A stretch of DNA of 22,839 bases. It comes from Acidithiobacillus ferruginosus (GTDB lineage: Bacteria; Pseudomonadota; Gammaproteobacteria; Acidithiobacillales; Acidithiobacillaceae). The stretch covers positions 1-22,839 of the forward strand of contig NZ_JABBDR010000210.1 of assembly GCF_018854495.1 (NCBI RefSeq). The letters run 5' to 3'. Position numbers and translations under genes: made by a program. Below the pieces are notes generated by a model. It saw only the letters and a list, made by a program, of their open reading frames with translations, was not told the origin of the DNA and searched no databases. This document shows, one piece after another, positions 14,984 through 22,812 of the stretch; positions within the stretch are counted from its first letter, which is position 1; each line of letters starts with the position of its first letter.

Positions 14984-16279
14984 ATGGACAGCCGTATTGA
15001 AGACATCATCGCCCGCGAAATTTTGGACTCACGGGGTAATCCCACGGTGGAAGTAGAAGTATTCCTGGCCGACGGCAGTCGCGCCCGGGCGGCAGTACCT
15101 TCCGGCGCATCCACCGGCAGCAAGGAAGCCGTCGAGCTGCGCGACGGCGATGCTCACCGCTATGGCGGCAAGGGTGTAGAAAAAGTCATTCGGAACATTG
15201 AAGAAATCATCGCCCCGGACCTACAGTATCTGGATGTCCGGGAACAAAAGGCCATCGACGACACCCTCATCGGCCTGGACGGCACCGACAACAAAAGCCG
15301 CCTGGGCGCCAATGCCCTGCTCGGCGTCTCCATGGCCTGCGCCCGCGCAGCGGCCAACTACAGCGATCTGCCCCTCTACGCCTATCTGGGCGGCCCGGGT
15401 GCCACCCGCCTGCCGGTCCCCTGCTTCAACATACTCAATGGCGGTGTTCACGCCCACTGGCAAGGCGCCGACTTCCAGGAGTGCATGCTGGTACCCTATG
15501 GCGCGGACAATTTCCGTGAAGCCCTGCGTTGGGGGGCGGAAATCTACCATGCCCTGCAGGCCGTCCTGCTGGAGAAACATCTCTCGGTCGGTGTCGGTGA
15601 TGAAGGGGGTTTTGCGCCGATGGTGTCCTCCAACCATGAATCCTATGATCTGTTGCTGGACGCCATCCGTAAGGCCGGGTTGGAACCGGGCCGGGACGCC
15701 GGCATCGCCATCGACCCCGCATCCTCGGAGTTTTTCAAGGACGGCGTCTATCAGCTACGTACCGAGAAGCGGGCCATCAGCAGTGTGGAGATGGTGGCCT
15801 ACTACGAAGAAATCGTCCGCAATTATCCGGTGGTTCTGCTGGAAGACGGCCTCGCGGAGAACGACTGGGAGAGCTGGAAGTTGCTGAATGAGAAGCTCGG
15901 TGGCGTCATCGAACTGGTTGGCGACGACATCTTCTGTACCAACCCCAAAATCATCGCCCGCGCCATGGAAGACAAGATTGCCAACGCCACCCTCATCAAA
16001 CTCAATCAGATCGGCACGGTGACCGAGACCATCACCGCCACGCGGCTGGCGCAATATCACGGCTGGGGTGCCTTTGTCTCCCACCGCTCCGGTGAGACCA
16101 CCGACGATTTCATCGCCGACCTCACCGTTGCCCTGGATACAGGGCACCTGAAGTCGGGAGCTCCGGCGCGTGGCGAACGGGTGGCCAAGTACAACCAGTT
16201 GCTGCGGATCGAGGAAGAGCTGGGCAGCGCTGCCAGCTTCGCTGGTAAACACGCGTTTTGCCGACCTGTCCGTTTCTGA
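14984..16279 (+). CDS. eno: Enolase (phosphopyruvate hydratase), with divergent active-site loop
   Basis: A 431-aa cytoplasmic glycolytic enzyme that interconverts 2-phosphoglycerate and phosphoenolpyruvate. Canonical parts are DSRGNPTVEVEV (15-26), SGAST (40-44), the QE pair (165-166), DEGGFAP (206-212, Glu207), metal ligands Asp244, Glu287 and Asp315, Lys339 in LIKLNQIGT, SHRSGET (366-372), Lys390, and KYNQLLRIEEELG. Length is normal. The loop after the conserved His156, HADNN in most enolases, reads HAHWQGADFQECM here, so this may be a less common enolase lineage or a second copy. Neighbours are not the usual pyrG/ftsB. A good ribosome site supports the start. The stop lies 75 bp from the convergent tnsB stop. 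Confidence 0.95.
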   Translation: MDSRIEDIIAREILDSRGNPTVEVEVFLADGSRARAAVPSGASTGSKEAVELRDGDAHRYGGKGVEKVIRNIEEIIAPDLQYLDVREQKAIDDTLIGLDGTDNKSRLGANALLGVSMACARAAANYSDLPLYAYLGGPGATRLPVPCFNILNGGVHAHWQGADFQECMLVPYGADNFREALRWGAEIYHALQAVLLEKHLSVGVGDEGGFAPMVSSNHESYDLLLDAIRKAGLEPGRDAGIAIDPASSEFFKDGVYQLRTEKRAISSVEMVAYYEEIVRNYPVVLLEDGLAENDWESWKLLNEKLGGVIELVGDDIFCTNPKIIARAMEDKIANATLIKLNQIGTVTETITATRLAQYHGWGAFVSHRSGETTDDFIADLTVALDTGHLKSGAPARGERVAKYNQLLRIEEELGSAASFAGKHAFCRPVRF

Positions 16280-16354
16280 GCACTTCCCGCACAAGTACCT
16301 GTTCCAGGAACTGGGATTGGTACGGTCCACCTGAGCGGACGCGGAGCCCTCTGT
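16280..16354. other. Convergent junction between eno and the transposon genes
   Basis: This 75-bp gap separates two convergent stops. It holds a short palindrome (GTTCC-A-GGAAC near 16301) but no hairpin with a T-run, no TnsB-type repeat and no recognisable transposon terminus. It is where tnsC or a left end would be expected if the tnsA-tnsB element were whole. Confidence 0.5.
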
Positions 16355-18541
16355 TTAATCGCTCTTCCGCGTTTGCTTCAGAATATTTAAAAACCCTCTT
16401 TTGCGCGACTCAACCGTACTCGAAGAATCGCTTGCATTTGACTGCGAACCGCCGCCGATTTTCCTTGATGTACCCGGGTGTTCCGCCAGTTCCCATGCTT
16501 CCGCCTTCCGGACACGTTCTCGTTCTTCCCGTCGATTCTGACGGATATCCTTTACACGCTTGTGGTTGCTCTGGTCAGTGGACGCAGCACCCTCAGTCAG
16601 ATTTTCCTGCGCTGTCACAACCGCATCTACTTGGGCCATAAACTCAGCCCGCTCTTGCAGAATATCCGTTTTGACCTCCGCTTTTCGGAGCTTGCGATCC
16701 GCCACGTAGTCCTGCACTTCCTCAACCATATACACCGCGAAGTCCTGATTCTTCTCCAGTAGGTGGCAAGCTTCAATACCGCCTTTGGGCTGAATAATAT
16801 AGATCATCTCAATATTTCTTGGATCATACGCCACCGAAACCTTCCATGTGCGCGTCGCCCTTGCACGTATGAACCACTGTTCGCGAACAGCGATCTCGCT
16901 GGTGTAATATAATCCCTGCCATTTGATGCCTAAATGGGTTACGGAGGCTTCGCCTCTTGGCATTAGGGCCAGCAACACGGCCTCCTGGGGTCGGGTTCGT
17001 AAGAATCCGCTACGATGCTCAATTCCCCAGTTCCAGAGGGTGCGCGGAAAAGGATCCACCGCGGACTGAATTTGAAATTCATCATGGCGATACCATTCCA
17101 TCCAGTGCATTTTGTTATAACTCAGCGTATTATAGATCATAATTTTTGTGAACGCGTTAAGATCCAGTTTTGCGTCTAAACGATAGTCCCAGTCACCACG
17201 TTCTCTTGCGACACGCCGCACGGCCCCAGGGACCCAATGGATCACTCGTTCATTGGCAATTCGGAACTGCTGCTCCACTATACCCTTCCAGTCGGCACGA
17301 AAGGGCGGCGCATTCGCCACCGTAATGTTTAACGAATCTGTCAGTTCATCGGCGTGCCTACTCAGTAATTCGCCGCGATCCGCAAGGATCTCCATAGGAA
17401 GATTCTTGCACGGCCAGTCCTCATCCGATATGGAGATTCCATATTTGCTGCAAAACGCCTTTTTATCGCTCGCCGCATTAGCTAACGCCATCATCGCACC
17501 TAACCAGCTCGGTCCTTCAAGCCCCACATATAGTCCGGTGATCATGCGACTCAGGGCATCGATAATAACATACACTACTGGACGGCCAATAATTTGAGAC
17601 CGATTTAAGCTGCTCACCAAGTATACGTCCGCTATGGTAGCATCGATTTGGTATATGGAACCCGGGCCAAAGGCCATTTTCGTGGAACTACCCAGCACAG
17701 GGCGCCGCTTGAGCGCAAAGCGTCTCGCGCCCTCTCTCTTAGTAAACGAAGCTTCGATGTCCTGCTGCTTCTTGTACCAGTATCGGAATTGCTCCAATGT
17801 GGGTAGCTGGTGAGAGGGCGGTAAAACGGGTACACGCACGCCCCCCTTTACTTCAAAGCCAACATTGAAATAATTGCTCAGCATTAGGGAATATGCGCGT
17901 TTCAATGTAAGGGCTTTATTGGTATCAACATAAAGGCGAAAGGCTACTGAAAATATTCTACGGATGCTGTCATCGACATTAATTCCCGGCGGGGCATCCC
18001 GCAACACCGTCGCCTTTGTTGGTCGTCCCCGCTTAGATGCACTATTGGCAGATTTTTCTTTGCCTGGTCCTCCACTGCGTTCGTAGCTCGGCAGAAGGGC
18101 ATTTTTCACCATACCACCCCACCAGAACCTGCGAAGATATTTATAGACCGTCATCTTGTGAACGGAGTGCTGATTTGCCGCGTCAGCTACCAAGCCGCCA
18201 CGGATATTCTCATCGTAAATATCCGGTACGCGGCTCACCATATCTTCTATGACCTTCCAGGCAGCATCGCGACGCTGTCTATGCTTGAGGAGAAAAGACT
18301 CCGGCGGGTGCAATCTATGCACATAAGGATCCGCTACCCGAATGATGGCAGAACCGTTAGATAGCGCCTCCTCTATATCCGCCAACCTTTTCCAGACGGG
18401 GAGAGCGAGCGGTTCATCCAATTGGATGCTGACCAGGTCGGTTGCGGTTGGGTTCACCCAAAGTATGCGTTCCACCAGAGGCGTGGAGTCCTCTTGTTCA
18501 CTGATCCACTCCACGATCATCCCCACCGAAAGGTTCGACAT
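16355..18541 (-). CDS. tnsB: TnsB, DDE transposase of a Tn7-like element
   Basis: A 728-aa transposase of the Tn7 TnsB / Mu-type family (Tn7 TnsB 702 aa). It binds the transposon ends and cuts and joins the 3' strands. The catalytic triad is visible: Asp300 (QIDAT), Asp388 (LADRG) and Glu423 (GIVEQQF). The spacings of 88 and 35 residues are the same as in Tn7 TnsB (D273, D361, E396). An N-terminal helix-turn-helix region lies near 118-143, a basic linker near 155-180, a beta-barrel-like part near 495-570 and a charged C-terminal tail from about 675. It starts 3 bp after the tnsA stop. It seems full-length and potentially active, but no tnsC follows it. GC content is lower than in the Hyf genes. 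Confidence 0.95.
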   Translation of the reverse strand: MSNLSVGMIVEWISEQEDSTPLVERILWVNPTATDLVSIQLDEPLALPVWKRLADIEEALSNGSAIIRVADPYVHRLHPPESFLLKHRQRRDAAWKVIEDMVSRVPDIYDENIRGGLVADAANQHSVHKMTVYKYLRRFWWGGMVKNALLPSYERSGGPGKEKSANSASKRGRPTKATVLRDAPPGINVDDSIRRIFSVAFRLYVDTNKALTLKRAYSLMLSNYFNVGFEVKGGVRVPVLPPSHQLPTLEQFRYWYKKQQDIEASFTKREGARRFALKRRPVLGSSTKMAFGPGSIYQIDATIADVYLVSSLNRSQIIGRPVVYVIIDALSRMITGLYVGLEGPSWLGAMMALANAASDKKAFCSKYGISISDEDWPCKNLPMEILADRGELLSRHADELTDSLNITVANAPPFRADWKGIVEQQFRIANERVIHWVPGAVRRVARERGDWDYRLDAKLDLNAFTKIMIYNTLSYNKMHWMEWYRHDEFQIQSAVDPFPRTLWNWGIEHRSGFLRTRPQEAVLLALMPRGEASVTHLGIKWQGLYYTSEIAVREQWFIRARATRTWKVSVAYDPRNIEMIYIIQPKGGIEACHLLEKNQDFAVYMVEEVQDYVADRKLRKAEVKTDILQERAEFMAQVDAVVTAQENLTEGAASTDQSNHKRVKDIRQNRREERERVRKAEAWELAEHPGTSRKIGGGSQSNASDSSSTVESRKRGFLNILKQTRKSD

Positions 18542-18544
18542 ACC

Positions 18545-19390
18545 CTATCCCTCCGGAGCCATTTCCGTTGACCCGTACCCGCGTACGAGAATATGTAGGT
18601 TTTCCTCGGTCTTGATCGGTTGATGCAGGTCGATGTCCCAGCGCCTCGTAGCTATCAGATATTTAGCCACTGCCAGACTGGTGCCATTTTCAAAACCTAA
18701 CCGCCCATCACAATCTAACGCCGCTTGGAATAGTGGTATCGACTTATCGGATAATGCTCTGTGGAGTTCTGCCTCAATCCGTTCTATTTGGGGTACTGCA
18801 ACCGCTGGTAGATTGTCTGTATCCCAACAACCCTGAAGGCTTCTTAAGTTCCCCACCAATGATTGAGGTATTTCGCGTTCGGTAACGATGCCCCAGTCTA
18901 CTCCCTGAGTCTCCCAATATGTCCGCTCAATTTCAAATTTTTCAATGACTCGCGGAGAACCAAGATCGGCTGACGGCTTCAGTGTGCGGGCCAATCGCCG
19001 CTCTCCGTCGGCAGACGTGACGATGACCAAAAAGTCGGTTGTCATCACGATAGGCTCCCCGGTTTTAGGATCTTTGGGGTGCGGGATGCTCAACATATCC
19101 GCGATCTCAAGCGTCGTCTCGATGGGGGTCAAAGGAAATTGCTCACGAATGTCCATAACACAACTGGCTCGTATATCATCCAGCATGAGGAAGTAGCTCA
19201 ACTCCAACTGGGAGAGCAAGTGGTGCACACGGCCCGTTTTTCGGCCTTTTATACGGACAGACAAGCCCCGAGAAGGTACGTCGCGCACGGTGAGCCACGG
19301 TTTATAGCTTTTCCCACTGCTTTGGCCACGTCCTTCTTTCAGACGGCGCGCAATAGCTCCTGACTCGGATTTACGAGAACCTTTTGACAT
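18545..19390 (-). CDS. tnsA: TnsA, endonuclease of a Tn7-like element
   Basis: A 281-aa TnsA (Tn7 TnsA 273 aa), which makes the 5'-strand cuts with TnsB so the element moves by cut-and-paste. Strong family blocks are ARRLKEGRGQ (14-23), KTGRVHHLLS (51-60) and DIREQFPL (80-87). Catalytic residues line up with Tn7: Glu63, Asp119 (TTDFLV; Tn7 D114) and Lys138 (TLKPS; Tn7 K132). The position equal to Tn7 Gln130 is Thr136 here. ATG 19390 has a doubled GGAGG ribosome site. The start is about 130 bp from the element's right end, as in Tn7, so tnsA and tnsB are probably read from a promoter among the TnsB sites and repressed by TnsB (known in Tn7; inferred here). Confidence 0.95.
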   Translation of the reverse strand: MSKGSRKSESGAIARRLKEGRGQSSGKSYKPWLTVRDVPSRGLSVRIKGRKTGRVHHLLSQLELSYFLMLDDIRASCVMDIREQFPLTPIETTLEIADMLSIPHPKDPKTGEPIVMTTDFLVIVTSADGERRLARTLKPSADLGSPRVIEKFEIERTYWETQGVDWGIVTEREIPQSLVGNLRSLQGCWDTDNLPAVAVPQIERIEAELHRALSDKSIPLFQAALDCDGRLGFENGTSLAVAKYLIATRRWDIDLHQPIKTEENLHILVRGYGSTEMAPEG

Positions 19391-19433
19391 GAGCCTCCAC
19401 CTCCAACTGAAATTTTACGCTTCACCTGGAGAT

Positions 19434-19510
19434 GAGTATAGATCTTTAATATCGAGTCTACATCTTTATTTTTTAGTATACAACTTTATTATCTAGTATA
19501 CATCTTTATT
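19434..19510 (-). repeat. Four phased TnsB-binding-site-like repeats of the right end
   Basis: Four direct repeats begin at 19434, 19454, 19474 and 19494, exactly 20 bp apart. The plus-strand consensus is KAGTMTASAWCTTTAWT, which on the minus strand reads AATAAAGATGTATACT. The well-known Tn7 right-end sites have a very similar core (AATAAAG...AACT), also number four, overlap tightly and point the same way toward tnsA. Each repeat contains a TATACT/TAGACT-like -10 box, consistent with TnsB autorepression. Confidence 0.85.
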
Positions 19511-19521
19511 TTATCCATACA
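19511..19521 (-). other. Right terminus of the Tn7-like element B
   Basis: Minus strand TGTATGGATAA lies directly before the first AATAAAG repeat. In Tn7 the same 11 positions read TGTGGGCGGAC before AATAAAG, so the terminal TGT and spacing agree. A TGT three bases further out (19524) is an alternative. The TAA in this terminus is the stop codon of the upstream tnsE. Confidence 0.65.
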
Positions 19522-20971
19522 ACAGGATATGGTTTTCGATATCTCGAAGCCCGATACTACCCTTGAATCGCAGCAACAGCGTAGACAAGGCCATTTTGTT
19601 ACTATGCTCCACATCCAGCAACACCACCGGGAACGCCTTTTCCTGGAAAAATACGGCAACCAGGCATAATCTTTGGCGCTTTCCAACCATGGAAAAGGCC
19701 TGCCCGGTTTCAAGCCGACACAGCGCCGTCAAAACACGGACATCTATTAACCCGTGCGCCATGGTACGGATCACCTGCATCAATCGCCTTAGATCGTCCG
19801 TACCTTCACCTTTCTCGACCGCAAGCACCTGAAACTCCATGGGCAGGAGATCGTCGTGCAGAGACTCAGGGGAAACGCTCACTTTAGGCGGTGGGGTTTT
19901 TCCACTTCCCCGATATTTTCGGGTCTTTCCCTCATTTTCACTGGTGTCCGCGGCACCCTTGTTTCTACGCCTGATAACACGTACCCGATCTTTTTTATCC
20001 ACCCGACGCACTTCGATTTCCCGGTCAAAAATGCTGGTTCTGGTCAATATCGGCAGGGCTGGCTGATGAACATCCGTCCTACTACCCGAACCTACCGTGT
20101 CTATGACAGGAACGTCACCGGATGACGAACCACCGTCTGGTCCACGCCTTTTGGGCTGACTTTTTGGCATCCGCACCGTGATCGTTTTCCCCAACGACGG
20201 ATGAGAAAAATACAAAATGTCACAGGGTACCCTTTTCCCCGTGAACTCGGAGATTTCTAAGATAAGCCACTGATTTCCTTTCCGCACTCCACGAAACTTA
20301 ATTCCACAGTCATGCAGATCAGGAGGATCAAAGGTCATATACTTTTGTTTGAATGTCCGTTCGTAGACACTGTCCCAGGCGCGTTGCCCATCAGGATCCA
20401 CCGCCAGCCAAGAAAATTCCAAGATAAATGGCCTCTTGAGTGATCTCACTGGCATTTGCTGGGTATAATCGAGCTGCAGACGAGGGTGAAACCCAGGTTC
20501 GACCGGCCTGAAGAGTGTCATAATGCCCCCAGGCTGCATAATATGATTGGCAAGCGTTTTATTATGCAGGAACAGGCTACGGATGAGCTCCATGGTCGGG
20601 ACCAAATACTCCATCTGATCCACTTGATAACGCAAGAGCCGCTGCACCCCCTGTGATTTGCCTTCAAACGAATATAATTCTGGCGGAATGTCAGACGAGT
20701 TGAGTTCCTCTCCTGCCGCCAGATTGGGAATAATCACTTCCGAATATTCGCCGTAGGTTATTGGGAGCAATCTACCTTCGGAGAAGCTATAGCCGAGTGC
20801 CAGCACCGGGAACAGCCCAATAGGTACGCGCCACATGGCAAATTCGCCTGACGACACGCCGCGGGTGACTATACGGACCTGCCACCCTTTTTTATCGTCT
20901 TGTTCGACTCCGGCCAGCCAGTGTAGCGTCAAATCTTCAGGCACTTTGCGCAATACGTCTATTCTGATCAA
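19511..20971 (-). CDS. tnsE: TnsE-like targeting protein, C-terminally truncated by a transposon end
   Basis: A 486-aa protein resembling Tn7 TnsE (538 aa), which directs transposition to conjugating plasmids and lagging-strand replication sites through DNA structure and the sliding clamp. Similar blocks are YLVPTMELIRSLFLHN (122-137), FDPPDLHDCGIKFRG (214-228) and LLDVEHSNKMALST (451-464). The middle (265-365) is a basic, low-complexity linker. The start is a TTG codon at 20971 with GAGGT seven bases before it, two bases after the tnsD stop. The frame ends about 50 residues earlier than Tn7 TnsE; the last three residues and the stop lie in the terminus of element B. The protein is therefore probably defective. 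TnsE identity rests on recalled family patterns. Confidence 0.78.
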   Translation of the reverse strand: MIRIDVLRKVPEDLTLHWLAGVEQDDKKGWQVRIVTRGVSSGEFAMWRVPIGLFPVLALGYSFSEGRLLPITYGEYSEVIIPNLAAGEELNSSDIPPELYSFEGKSQGVQRLLRYQVDQMEYLVPTMELIRSLFLHNKTLANHIMQPGGIMTLFRPVEPGFHPRLQLDYTQQMPVRSLKRPFILEFSWLAVDPDGQRAWDSVYERTFKQKYMTFDPPDLHDCGIKFRGVRKGNQWLILEISEFTGKRVPCDILYFSHPSLGKTITVRMPKSQPKRRGPDGGSSSGDVPVIDTVGSGSRTDVHQPALPILTRTSIFDREIEVRRVDKKDRVRVIRRRNKGAADTSENEGKTRKYRGSGKTPPPKVSVSPESLHDDLLPMEFQVLAVEKGEGTDDLRRLMQVIRTMAHGLIDVRVLTALCRLETGQAFSMVGKRQRLCLVAVFFQEKAFPVVLLDVEHSNKMALSTLLLRFKGSIGLRDIENHILLYG

Positions 20972-20972
20972 T

Positions 20973-22802
20973 TTATACCTCAGAGGATCCAGCCATTATT
21001 TCCAAGGCGGCCAAGGCGGTTTCTACGCTCGGTGAAGCTATTGAAGGCAGCCCTGCTAAGCGGCGTACCCGCCACGCCCGCGTCGGCAACGCTTGTCGAT
21101 GCAATTCTGCAGTAGCCCAGACAATGCGACGCAAACGAAACGCATCGGTAGTTTCCATGACCTCGCCAAGCACGCCGATACTTTTAGGCAGCTTTGCCTG
21201 CCGTTTTGACATCCAACGCGGTCGCCCCAACTTGCGCTCCAAAGCCGCCTGGGTAACGCGTTGCGGCGGAACCTCCCGAGTGATTTCCCGCGCAGCCTTA
21301 CGCAGTTGGGCCGCCATGCTACGATCCAATGTCTCCCAGTCCACACGCTGATCAGACCATTTCTTGTGCAGTGCCGTTGGTGAATGTTGCTCCAGCCACT
21401 CCCTGTCATGGCGGTACAACCATGAGTGTTCTTTGGATAGCAAAAGCGCCAGTCGCCGACGTGATAAATCAGCGTGATTTTGTTGCATGTCCAACCACCG
21501 TGTTCTTATGGCATCCCGGTCTGGCACCAATGTTCGGGAATGTCGTGCGGCTAAGGGTTTCCAGGGCACATTCAACCCGAGTCGGGAGGCGTGCAACCTC
21601 ACCGTCCCTGGATCAATGGCAAGATATCTGGCTACCGCCCTGAGTCCCAGGCCCTCCGCCACTTTCTGCCGGATTTGACTATCCAGTAGGGGGCCAAAAT
21701 CCAAAATGCGCGGCGAACTCCTTGATCCCACCTCTCGACTGTACACAAATCCGCAGGCGCAGGAAAATCGACCAATCACCCGATCCTGATCATGGCGAAC
21801 AGCGATCTCGTGGATCACATTCTGCCCATAGTGGTCTGCCAGACGATTGAAGCAGGGCCACGGTCCCTTGCCGAAGGGGGGTGCCGGCCGCCGTTGCGGC
21901 GACCGTTTGTCCAAAAAAATCTGGAATAGAACATGCCGCAACGGATGAAATGCCTTTCTGTGTTTCCGTACCATGGCCGTAGGCCAATCGCCGCCGAGAC
22001 CACTGGGGATAAGGTCGATTACTGGTTCAAGCAGGCTTAAAATTGCTTCCCTGAGAAGGTTCTGAGCGACATTCTCCTTGCCTTTGCCGAAGCCGCGATC
22101 AATCACTGCGCTCCGATAATACGCACCCCAATCACAAAAGCGGGAGCGCACTGGCGGATGATCGAGCAACGCCGCGCTCCGCTTGGCAATCTCTTGCAAC
22201 AGCGTCACTTGGCGCGGGCTACTCGCCCAAGAAGGGAGTGCCGCCACAGGCGAACAGTTCTTTTGATCCGCGGCGATGAATTCGTGCTGGTTACTGGCAC
22301 CTTGGGAGACCGCACTGTCCGCCAGGGCCGCGCCATGATCTGGACAAACCAGAACGCCGGGGAGTTGATGGCTGCGCCTCCAATATCCTTCTCCATAGCG
22401 GCTCAACATCTCGCCAAGGCAGATGGGACAATACCGTAAGTATGCCGGAGCCGAAATCGCGCTCGCCGCAATACCCAGACGCACATGCACGGCATCCGCC
22501 GGGCCGTCCACTAATGACGCCAGTGCGAATTGTCCCACTGACTTCGGCTCGAATGCCGTGTAATAACGGTAGAGGGTAAAATCCCTGGTCAGTCTTTCCG
22601 GACCGAGTCCGCGATCGGTCGGTATTCTCTGGCTCAACGCCGCCACATGGCTTTGCAAGCCCACCGTCGCCCGCACCCCGGTTTCACCAAAGAGATCATA
22701 CAAGGTGTGTTTCGGGCTTCCGGAACAAACGTGACGATGGTAACGCGCAAGCACGCTGTATAACAGTTCGTCGGGATAAATTTCCGGGAAATAGGCCAAC
22801 AC
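20973..22802 (-). CDS. tnsD: TnsD/TniQ target-selection protein
   Basis: A 609-aa TniQ-family protein, TnsD type (Tn7 TnsD 508 aa). It opens with the family FPEIYPDELLYSVLARY block. A zinc finger follows (C125-x2-C128, then C153-x2-H156 in YCPIC...VCPDH). A second metal-site-like region has Cys317, Cys348 and Cys350 (CACGFVYSR). A helix-turn-helix lies near 378-412, and the TnsD-type SWLYRHDREWL is at 460-470. TnsD binds a fixed chromosomal site (glmS in Tn7) and recruits TnsC. The start is taken as GTG 22802, ten bases after a stop in another frame; the frame itself stays open to the window edge, so a longer N-terminus is not excluded. It is followed directly by tnsE, as in Tn7. Confidence 0.92.
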   Translation of the reverse strand: MLAYFPEIYPDELLYSVLARYHRHVCSGSPKHTLYDLFGETGVRATVGLQSHVAALSQRIPTDRGLGPERLTRDFTLYRYYTAFEPKSVGQFALASLVDGPADAVHVRLGIAASAISAPAYLRYCPICLGEMLSRYGEGYWRRSHQLPGVLVCPDHGAALADSAVSQGASNQHEFIAADQKNCSPVAALPSWASSPRQVTLLQEIAKRSAALLDHPPVRSRFCDWGAYYRSAVIDRGFGKGKENVAQNLLREAILSLLEPVIDLIPSGLGGDWPTAMVRKHRKAFHPLRHVLFQIFLDKRSPQRRPAPPFGKGPWPCFNRLADHYGQNVIHEIAVRHDQDRVIGRFSCACGFVYSREVGSRSSPRILDFGPLLDSQIRQKVAEGLGLRAVARYLAIDPGTVRLHASRLGLNVPWKPLAARHSRTLVPDRDAIRTRWLDMQQNHADLSRRRLALLLSKEHSWLYRHDREWLEQHSPTALHKKWSDQRVDWETLDRSMAAQLRKAAREITREVPPQRVTQAALERKLGRPRWMSKRQAKLPKSIGVLGEVMETTDAFRLRRIVWATAELHRQALPTRAWRVRRLAGLPSIASPSVETALAALEIMAGSSEV

Positions 22803-22812
22803 GGGTGGCTTT

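Larger units (their letters stand above)
16355..19521 (-). mobile_element. Tn7-like element B: right end plus tnsA-tnsB, truncated
   Basis: A right end (19434-19521), tnsA and tnsB in the canonical Tn7 order and orientation. The right boundary is placed at the terminal TGT (minus strand 19521-19519). The left limit given is only the tnsB stop: tnsC, cargo and a left end are not seen before enolase, so the element is presumably broken by deletion or rearrangement. A 5-bp target duplication cannot be tested because only one end is present; the flanking 5 bp on the right is ACAGG (19522-19526). Confidence 0.7.

Noticed and set aside
16300..16320. Palindrome GTTCCAGGAAC between eno and tnsB as a shared terminator
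   Set aside because: The loop would be too small and no T-run follows on either strand.
16245..16334. Possible frameshift at the enolase C-terminus: a +1 frame gives about 25 more residues
   Set aside because: The 431-aa product already has normal enolase length and reaches the family end (GKHAF), so no frameshift is needed.
16352..16354. TGT near the tnsB stop as the left end of element B
   Set aside because: No AATAAAG/CTTTATT-type TnsB sites lie next to it, and the flanking five bases (CCCTC) do not match ACAGG at the right end.
19434..19510. The four 20-bp repeats as a small CRISPR array
   Set aside because: The repeats are back to back with no spacer-sized unique sequence, and they match Tn7 end sites in sequence, number and direction.
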